Part shown: piece after piece, positions 1 to 5,057 of the stretch
Layout: every line of letters starts with the position of its first letter
How positions within the stretch are numbered: position 1 is the stretch's first letter
Assembly (NCBI GenBank): GCA_937893835.1
Contig: CALCSS010000244.1
Span: forward strand, 1 to 5,057
Length of the DNA stretch: 5,057 nt
Source: an uncultured Fidelibacterota bacterium
Lineage (GTDB): Bacteria; Fidelibacterota; Marinisomatia; Marinisomatales; UBA1611
Direction of reading: 5' to 3'
Notes under the pieces: model-generated
Databases searched by the model: none
What the model was told of the DNA's origin: nothing
Seen by the model: only the letters and a program-made list of their open reading frames with translations
Translations under genes and position numbers: made by a program

Positions 1-1322
1 TACTTAATTTAAATGGTTCTATATTATTGCATGAAAGATATTTGAAGAATATAATAAATGAAGGAATAGCCAAGTATCGAGCAGAAATAAAGAAGGAAAG
101 ATTATCGAAAACCTCCAAAGAATTACTCGATCAAATAACAAAGATGGTCAAAAAAAACTCATCTCATAGTCTAGTTAACCTGATCAATGGAACTGGAATA
201 GTTTTGCATACAGGATTCGGCAGATCCCCTTTCAGATCTCGTACGTTAAAGAATATAGCAAGACGGATGGAGGGATATGTTAATTTGGAATTTGATCTTG
301 ATTCTGGAAAACGTGGAGATAGACAATCACATTTGCAAAAACATTTGAGTTCAATATGTGGCAGTGAATCATCTTTATGTGTCAATAATAATGCTGCGGC
401 AGTGATGTTAGCAATAAATGAAATTGCTAAAGGAGGTGAGGTCATTGTATCTAGAGGTCAATTAGTAGAAATAGGAGGTTCTTTTCGAATTCCTGATATC
501 ATAGAAAAAAGTGGGGCTATCCTAAAAGAAGTAGGTACAACCAATAGAACTCACCATAAGGATTATGAAGTTGCCATATCTCAAAAGACAAAGCTTATAC
601 TCTGGGTTCATACAAGTAATTATATTGTTAAAGGATTTACGCATTCTGTTCCACTTCATGAACTGGTTTCACTTGGTAGGAAGCATAAGATACCTGTGAT
701 GATTGATTGGGGCAGTGGTGCCTTGCTAGATATGAAATCACTTGGCTTAGCTGATGAGATTCCAGTAAGGTCAATTATGAAGGAGAAACCAGATATTCTC
801 ACATTTTCAGGTGATAAATTGATAGGTGGACCTCAGTCTGGCCTTGCTATTGGCAAAGAAAAATGGATCAAGGCTCTGAAAAAAAATCCATTATATCGAG
901 TTTTACGTTGTGATAAGATTACCATAGGTCTTTTAGAGGAGACTCTAAGATCATATCGCTCCAATGCATTTACGAAAGATAATCTTGCTTTAAAAATGCT
1001 TACAACCTCCCAAACGACATTAATGAATCGTGGAAAGAGGATCTTAAATCATCAAACCAAGCAAAAGATAAAATATCTTGGCATAAAACTAGAAAATTCA
1101 AAAGTTGAAGCAGGAAGTGGATCATTACCGGAAAACATGATCGATAGTATGGCACTATCCTTCAGGCCTAAGGAAATTCGAATAGATGACCTTGCAAAAA
1201 GATTTCGTTTAGGTTTGATACCTGTAGTAGGCTATGTATCCTCGAATAAATTCTATATAGATCTAAAGGCTGTTTTACCAGGTCAAGTGATTAAATTGGC
1301 ACAAGCCATCAAAGAGGTCTAA
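1..1322 (+). CDS. selA: L-seryl-tRNA(Sec) selenium transferase (selenocysteine synthase), 5' end outside window
   Basis: This PLP-dependent fold-type I enzyme converts Ser-tRNA(Sec) to Sec-tRNA(Sec) in the cytoplasm, with selenophosphate as donor. The first methionine-like codon in frame is a TTG at 27, giving 431 residues (numbering used here). The frame has no stop back to the left edge (first full codon at 3), and no ribosome binding site precedes 27. E. coli SelA has about 30 more residues before the catalytic lysine, so the true start probably lies upstream of the window. Visible family motifs are GTGIVLHTGFGR (55-66), NLEFDLDSGKRGDR (86-99), VNNNAAAV (119-126), SRGQLVEIGGSFRIPD (152-157 region, starting at 142), GTTNRTH (170-176), HTSNY (195-199), the PLP aspartate D227, SGDKLIGGPQ with Schiff-base lysine K264, and GSGSLP (363-368). 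The C-terminus ends in the usual small domain (PVVGY, FYIDLKAV). It stops one base before selB, so the two are almost certainly one operon. Identity is secure; only the start is unresolved. Confidence 0.97.
   Translation, partial: LNLNGSILLHERYLKNIINEGIAKYRAEIKKERLSKTSKELLDQITKMVKKNSSHSLVNLINGTGIVLHTGFGRSPFRSRTLKNIARRMEGYVNLEFDLDSGKRGDRQSHLQKHLSSICGSESSLCVNNNAAAVMLAINEIAKGGEVIVSRGQLVEIGGSFRIPDIIEKSGAILKEVGTTNRTHHKDYEVAISQKTKLILWVHTSNYIVKGFTHSVPLHELVSLGRKHKIPVMIDWGSGALLDMKSLGLADEIPVRSIMKEKPDILTFSGDKLIGGPQSGLAIGKEKWIKALKKNPLYRVLRCDKITIGLLEETLRSYRSNAFTKDNLALKMLTTSQTTLMNRGKRILNHQTKQKIKYLGIKLENSKVEAGSGSLPENMIDSMALSFRPKEIRIDDLAKRFRLGLIPVVGYVSSNKFYIDLKAVLPGQVIKLAQAIKEV
1314..1318 (+). promoter_or_regulatory. 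Ribosome binding site of selB
   Basis: GAGGT, within AAAGAGGT, lies five bases before the selB ATG at 1324 and matches the anti-Shine-Dalgarno core. It is embedded in the last codons of selA, so ribosomes finishing SelA would be positioned to start SelB. This supports the 1324 start and coupled expression of the two proteins. Confidence 0.65.
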
Positions 1323-1323
1323 A

Positions 1324-3195
1324 ATGCCACAAGTGGTGGTTGGAACAGCAGGGCACATAGACCATGGTAAGACCTCTTTGGTAAAGGCTCTGACAGGTGT
1401 GAATACTGATCGTTTAATAGAGGAAAAAGAAAGAGGTATGACCATTGATTTAGGTTTTGCATATCTGAATGAAACCACTACAATCATTGATGTTCCGGGC
1501 CATGAGAAATTTATTCGCAATATGGCTGCTGGAGCCGCAAATATTCATTTTGGCTTGATTGTAGTTGCAGCCGATGATGGTGTGATGCCTCAAACAATAG
1601 AACACTTGGAAATATTAACATTACTTGGAGTCAATAAAGGATGGGTTGCCATTACAAAAATTGATGTTGTGAAAGATTGTGAATGGATAGACCTTGTGGA
1701 ATTGGACATCAGAGAATGCCTTATTAGTAGAGGGTTTCAACAACTTTCTGTGAATCGTATTAATAATTTAAATGGAGATGGAGTAGAACAATTAAGATCT
1801 GATATTGCAAATGTTGTTAATGATATTGAACCTGAATTTGGATCAAAATATTTTCGGATGAATATTGATCGAGTTTTCAGTAAAACTGGGTTTGGAACAG
1901 TAGCAACAGGAACCGTAGTGAATGGAGTGGCCAACAAAGGGGATGAAGTTGAGATACTGCCCTCTATGTCCAAAGCTAAAATACGAGGATTACAATCCCA
2001 TGGAGGTAGTCTTGAAAAAGTGATTACTGGTGATCGTGCAGCAATCAATTTTTCAAATATCAAGGCAAATGAACTTGATCGTGGATACACCGTATGCGCT
2101 TCAGGTATGATTGAACCAATACAACAGGCAATTGTGAGCATAAAAATGATTAAATCCACAAGCTGGCAAATAAAAAACAAACAGCGTCTTAGATTCCATT
2201 TTGGTACTTCAGAGGTCTTAGGAAGAGTGGCAATCCATGGACAGAAGATTCTAAAAAAGGATCATAGTCTAAGTTTGGTTCTCAACTTGGAGTCACCAGT
2301 AGCTATGGCTTTAGATGATCGATTTGTGGTTCGCTCATATTCACCGATGGAGACCATTGCAGGTGGAATAGTTTTAGAGACTACTCCAAGTATACCTTGG
2401 TCTAAAATGAAAGGTTTGGTCTTTGAAATGCCCATTGAGACAGATAAACGATTTAGATTTTTAGTAGAATTTAATTGGAGAAATCCAAAATCTTTAGAAT
2501 TCTGGCAAAAGAAGTTTTTTAGCTCTAATTATAAAATTCAAGTTATGCAAGATGATGGTTTAGAATTATCTGATAACGGAATCTTATTTTCAAAATATGG
2601 TAAAGAAAGATCAATAGATGAGATCATTAAATATTTTGAAAAATGTTATGATAATAATCCCTTCAGGAGAGTAATAACAGCTGAGTCGATAATAAATGCT
2701 CTGCATTTATCAGATGAGTGGTTTGATATAATGGCTGATCAAATGATCCAAGACAATATGCTTGAAGACTGCCAAGGAGGATATGCACTAAGTGATTATA
2801 AAGTCCAATTTTCTGATAAGGATAAGAATGATATTGGTATAATAGAGAAAATACTTGTCGATAATGGTCAAGAGCCTACTCAATTAGTGCAGATAATAGA
2901 GTTGACTGGCTTCCACCCGAAGCGAGTGGGTGATCTATTACATATTTTACTTGAACAAGAAAAGGCCCAAGCATTGGGTAATCATCTTTATCTGCATGAT
3001 GACCAATTAAAGTTCATTAAATCTAGCGTCATAGAATATTTTAACAGAAAAAAGACACTTGCTGTTGGAGACTTTAAGGAATTAACTGGATTGACTAGGA
3101 AGACAGCAATACCATTACTAGAATATTTGGATAATTCTAAATATACTTATAGAGAGGGGAATGTACGTTTTGCTGGGAAGAATCTAAATGAGTAA
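1324..3195 (+). CDS. selB: Selenocysteine-specific translation elongation factor SelB
   Basis: This GTPase carries Sec-tRNA(Sec) to the ribosomal A site at in-frame UGA codons by binding the SECIS hairpin of selenoprotein mRNAs. At 623 residues it is close to E. coli SelB (about 614). The EF-Tu-like G domain has G1 GHIDHGKT (10-17), G2 around T40 in ERGMTIDLGFAYL, G3 DVPGHE (56-61) and G4 TKID (111-114); TKxD in place of NKxD is normal for SelB. The G5 region (about 141-157) is less canonical. Domain 2 begins near FRMNIDRVFSKTGFGTVATGTV (177-198). Domain 3 includes RLRFHFGTSEVLGRV (from 288) and RFVVRSYSPMETIAGG (333-348). Residues from about 370 form the winged-helix region that binds SECIS RNA, ending with the typical FKELTGLTRKTAIPLLEYLD (from 584). 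It starts one base after selA behind a good ribosome binding site, and its last 8 bases overlap mutS. No internal stop or frameshift is seen. Confidence 0.97.
   Translation: MPQVVVGTAGHIDHGKTSLVKALTGVNTDRLIEEKERGMTIDLGFAYLNETTTIIDVPGHEKFIRNMAAGAANIHFGLIVVAADDGVMPQTIEHLEILTLLGVNKGWVAITKIDVVKDCEWIDLVELDIRECLISRGFQQLSVNRINNLNGDGVEQLRSDIANVVNDIEPEFGSKYFRMNIDRVFSKTGFGTVATGTVVNGVANKGDEVEILPSMSKAKIRGLQSHGGSLEKVITGDRAAINFSNIKANELDRGYTVCASGMIEPIQQAIVSIKMIKSTSWQIKNKQRLRFHFGTSEVLGRVAIHGQKILKKDHSLSLVLNLESPVAMALDDRFVVRSYSPMETIAGGIVLETTPSIPWSKMKGLVFEMPIETDKRFRFLVEFNWRNPKSLEFWQKKFFSSNYKIQVMQDDGLELSDNGILFSKYGKERSIDEIIKYFEKCYDNNPFRRVITAESIINALHLSDEWFDIMADQMIQDNMLEDCQGGYALSDYKVQFSDKDKNDIGIIEKILVDNGQEPTQLVQIIELTGFHPKRVGDLLHILLEQEKAQALGNHLYLHDDQLKFIKSSVIEYFNRKKTLAVGDFKELTGLTRKTAIPLLEYLDNSKYTYREGNVRFAGKNLNE
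3175..3180 (+). promoter_or_regulatory. Possible weak ribosome binding site of mutS
   Basis: The purine run GGGAAG sits seven bases before the mutS ATG at 3188, inside the selB coding sequence. It matches the anti-Shine-Dalgarno only partly. Because mutS begins before the selB stop codon (TAA at 3193-3195), translation may depend mainly on ribosomes terminating on selB and re-initiating a few bases back. Confidence 0.35.
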
Positions 3196-5057
3196 AAAAA
3201 TTGATTCCAATACACCTGTGATGAAACAATTCCTGGAAGTAAAAGATAAGTATAAAGATTCAATTGTCTTATTTAGGATGGGAGATTTTTATGAGACCTT
3301 TTTAGAAGATGCCATCACAACATCAAAGATATTGGGCATAGTCCTCACAAAACGGGCAAATGGGAAAGCGGCTAATGTAGACCTTGCAGGATTTCCTCAC
3401 CATGCTCTAGATAATTATTTACCAAAGTTAGTAAAGGCTGGACATCGTGTTGCAATTTGCGAACAGATGGAAGACCCAAAGCTAGCAAAAGGTATAGTAA
3501 AACGAGAAGTAGTTGAAGTTGTAACCCCTGGCACGCTCACTGGAGACCAAACACTTAATGATAAATCAAATAGATATATCGGTGCAATATGCTCATTAAA
3601 ACATGACTCTGGCTTTGCTTTCTTGGATTCATCTACCGGAGAGTTTTATGTAGGCGAGTGCGATACAGATAAATTGAATAACACATTATTGAAATTCCGT
3701 CCTCAAGAGATCATTGTTTCAGAAAAAGCAATCTACTCCACCTCCACATGGTATATGGAATTTCAGCCATTTATGTCTCGTATTGATAATTGGATGTTTG
3801 ACCATGATACTGCCTATAGATCACTTATTGAACATTTTGAAGTTAAATCGTTGAAAGGCTTTGGCTGTGAAAATATGGAATTAGGTATCTGTGCGGCTGG
3901 AGCATTGCTCAATCATATAAAATCTAATTTATCATCTTCTGTTGATCACATACCAAAATTGTCACCAGTGATCAAAGAAGGAATCATGGGTTTGGATGCA
4001 TTTACTATAAAAAATCTTGAGGTTTTTCAATCGCTTGCATCCCAAGGTGTTCATGGAACTTTAATTGACTGTATAGATATAACCCAAACCCCCGGTGGTG
4101 GGAGATTATTAAGGTATTCGATCATTAATCCGTCAACTGATTTAAGCCTAATTGAATTTAGGCTCAATACTGTGGAAGCATTTACCAAAGAAAAGCGTAT
4201 GTTAAAGTCTCTCATAGACTCTCTTTCTACTACTTCAGACATACAAAGAATACTTGGAAAGGTCAATCAAGGCAAATCCTCACCTAGAGATGTTTTTGCA
4301 ATAGCAAAAACATTAGGAAAAATACCTGAATGGAAGAAAAAATTATCAAATAGTAAGAATAAATATCTTACCCAACTGTCTAACTCATTTCAAGACTCTA
4401 AAGATATTGTTCAGAATATCAAAACAATGATCAATGAAGATGCCCCTGTATATGTATCTCAAGGAAATGTGATAAAAGAAGGAGTTGACCCTGAACTTGA
4501 TGAGTTAAGGGTCCTATTGAAAAATGGTAAAGATTGGATCTTAGAATTTCAAAATAGACTTAGAGACGAATTAGATATTTCAAAATTAAAGGTGAGCTTT
4601 AATAAGGTTTTTGGCTACTACATTGAGGTAACAAAAATTCATCAAGATAAAATTCCAGAAATATTCATAAGAAAACAAACCCTAGTTAATTCAGAAAGAT
4701 ACATTACTGAAGAGCTAAAGGAGTATGAAGAAAAGGTATTGAATGCCGAAGAGAAAATTTTGGACATTGAATCGAATCTATTCTTTGAACTTTGTAATCT
4801 GATTCTTTCACAAAAGATATTAATTCAAATGAATGCGGTAGCAATAAGTGAAATCGATCTCTATAGTTCATTTGCAGCACTATCCCTCAAAAATAATTAT
4901 GTCAAACCAATTATAACTAAAAATACAATATTAAAAATAGAAGATGGCAGACACCCAGTTGTTGAGAGATTACTTCCATCTACTGAGAAATTTATACCTA
5001 ACGATATAATAATGGATGCAAAAAAGAATCAAATTCATCTTCTTACCGGACCAAATA
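3188..5057 (+). CDS. mutS: DNA mismatch repair protein MutS, 3' end outside window
   Basis: MutS binds mismatches and small loops in DNA and recruits MutL in an ATP-dependent way to start methyl-directed or nick-directed repair. I translated this frame from 3188: 623 codons plus one base are open with no stop, against about 850-880 residues for a full MutS. The mismatch-binding domain I carries the Phe-X-Glu motif in FRMGDFYETF (F34, E36), then AGFPHHALDNYLPKLV (67-82), AICEQMEDP (89-97) and VVTPGT (111-116). Connector, lever and clamp regions follow, with FGYYIEVT (475-482) and RKQTLVNSERYIT (495-507) typical of the clamp and core. The ATPase domain opens with DGRHPVVE (586-593), and the window ends at LLTGPN (618-623), the first residues of the Walker A GPNMxGKS. 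The rest of Walker A, Walker B and the C-terminal dimerisation helices lie beyond the edge. The ATG at 3188 is preferred because it gives the family-like NTPVMKQF lead. It overlaps selB by 8 bases, implying translational coupling. F34/E36 argue for mismatch-binding MutS1 rather than MutS2. Confidence 0.97.
   Translation, partial: MSKKIDSNTPVMKQFLEVKDKYKDSIVLFRMGDFYETFLEDAITTSKILGIVLTKRANGKAANVDLAGFPHHALDNYLPKLVKAGHRVAICEQMEDPKLAKGIVKREVVEVVTPGTLTGDQTLNDKSNRYIGAICSLKHDSGFAFLDSSTGEFYVGECDTDKLNNTLLKFRPQEIIVSEKAIYSTSTWYMEFQPFMSRIDNWMFDHDTAYRSLIEHFEVKSLKGFGCENMELGICAAGALLNHIKSNLSSSVDHIPKLSPVIKEGIMGLDAFTIKNLEVFQSLASQGVHGTLIDCIDITQTPGGGRLLRYSIINPSTDLSLIEFRLNTVEAFTKEKRMLKSLIDSLSTTSDIQRILGKVNQGKSSPRDVFAIAKTLGKIPEWKKKLSNSKNKYLTQLSNSFQDSKDIVQNIKTMINEDAPVYVSQGNVIKEGVDPELDELRVLLKNGKDWILEFQNRLRDELDISKLKVSFNKVFGYYIEVTKIHQDKIPEIFIRKQTLVNSERYITEELKEYEEKVLNAEEKILDIESNLFFELCNLILSQKILIQMNAVAISEIDLYSSFAALSLKNNYVKPIITKNTILKIEDGRHPVVERLLPSTEKFIPNDIIMDAKKNQIHLLTGPN

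Noticed and set aside
13..56. ATG at 13 (and ATG at 31) as a start of a small upstream gene or leader peptide.
   Set aside because: That frame meets a TGA after about ten codons and overlaps the open SelA frame, with no ribosome binding site.
164..445. Open minus-strand frame opposite selA.
   Set aside because: It is antisense to strongly conserved SelA motifs, its translation shows no recognisable domain, and it has no plausible context. It is a shadow of selA.
879..886. A8 runs in selA (here and at about 150-157) as slippage or programmed frameshift sites.
   Set aside because: The SelA frame continues normally through both, encoding conserved sequence, and such runs are expected in AT-rich lysine-rich coding DNA.
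1275..1520. Open minus-strand frame across the selA-selB junction.
   Set aside because: It runs antisense to the SelB G1-G3 motifs and has no recognisable protein features.
1737..2180. Open minus-strand frame of 147 codons inside selB.
   Set aside because: It is antisense to SelB domain 2 and its composition reflects the complement of the conserved gene. No family resemblance is seen.
3196..3240. Terminator after selB.
   Set aside because: The A-run here is the start of mutS. No GC-rich stem precedes it, and mutS overlaps the selB stop codon.
4145..4164. Inverted repeat AGCCTAA / TTAGGCT with a 6-base loop, a possible hairpin or terminator.
   Set aside because: It lies in the middle of the intact mutS reading frame, has only a 7-bp AT-containing stem and no following T-run. 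Chance is the best explanation.
4051..4266. Open minus-strand frame of 71 codons inside mutS.
   Set aside because: It is antisense to the intact MutS core region with no independent support.
1..5057. tRNA-Sec gene, SECIS element, CRISPR array, insertion sequence or phage-type genes.
   Set aside because: Essentially every base is inside one of three intact housekeeping-type genes. No cloverleaf, direct-repeat array, terminal inverted repeats or transposase motifs were seen.

Overview
The window is an AT-rich, gene-dense stretch of bacterial chromosome. It carries three genes on the + strand, packed end to end with almost no non-coding DNA. The first two are the core selenocysteine (Sec) incorporation pair. 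selA (Sec synthase) is open at the left edge and ends at 1322. selB (the Sec-specific elongation factor) spans 1324-3195. The third gene, mutS (DNA mismatch recognition ATPase), starts at 3188 inside the last codons of selB and runs off the right edge just as its Walker A motif begins.

One base separates selA from selB, and selB overlaps mutS by 8 bases. No promoter or terminator is evident between them, so the three are probably co-transcribed. SelA converts Ser-tRNA(Sec) to Sec-tRNA(Sec) using selenophosphate. SelB carries that tRNA to the ribosome at UGA codons marked by a SECIS hairpin. MutS has no known biochemical link to this pathway, and its place in the operon looks like simple linkage with translational coupling. 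The rest of the Sec system (selD, the tRNA gene selC, and at least one selenoprotein gene) must lie elsewhere in the genome.

Taxonomy can only be inferred. Low GC, compact spacing, and a MutS N-terminus with an AGFPHHALDNYLPKL-type segment, as I recall from Bacteroidota and related FCB-group MutS proteins, suggest an FCB-type bacterium, possibly a marine lineage such as Marinimicrobia. This is a weak call.

All three genes look intact where visible, with their diagnostic motifs present. I found no mobile element, CRISPR array, RNA gene, riboswitch or phage gene, and no evidence of an undescribed system. The findings are modest: the gene order, the misleading apparent start of selA, a divergent G5 region in SelB, one substitution in SelA, and an A7 tract at the start of mutS.
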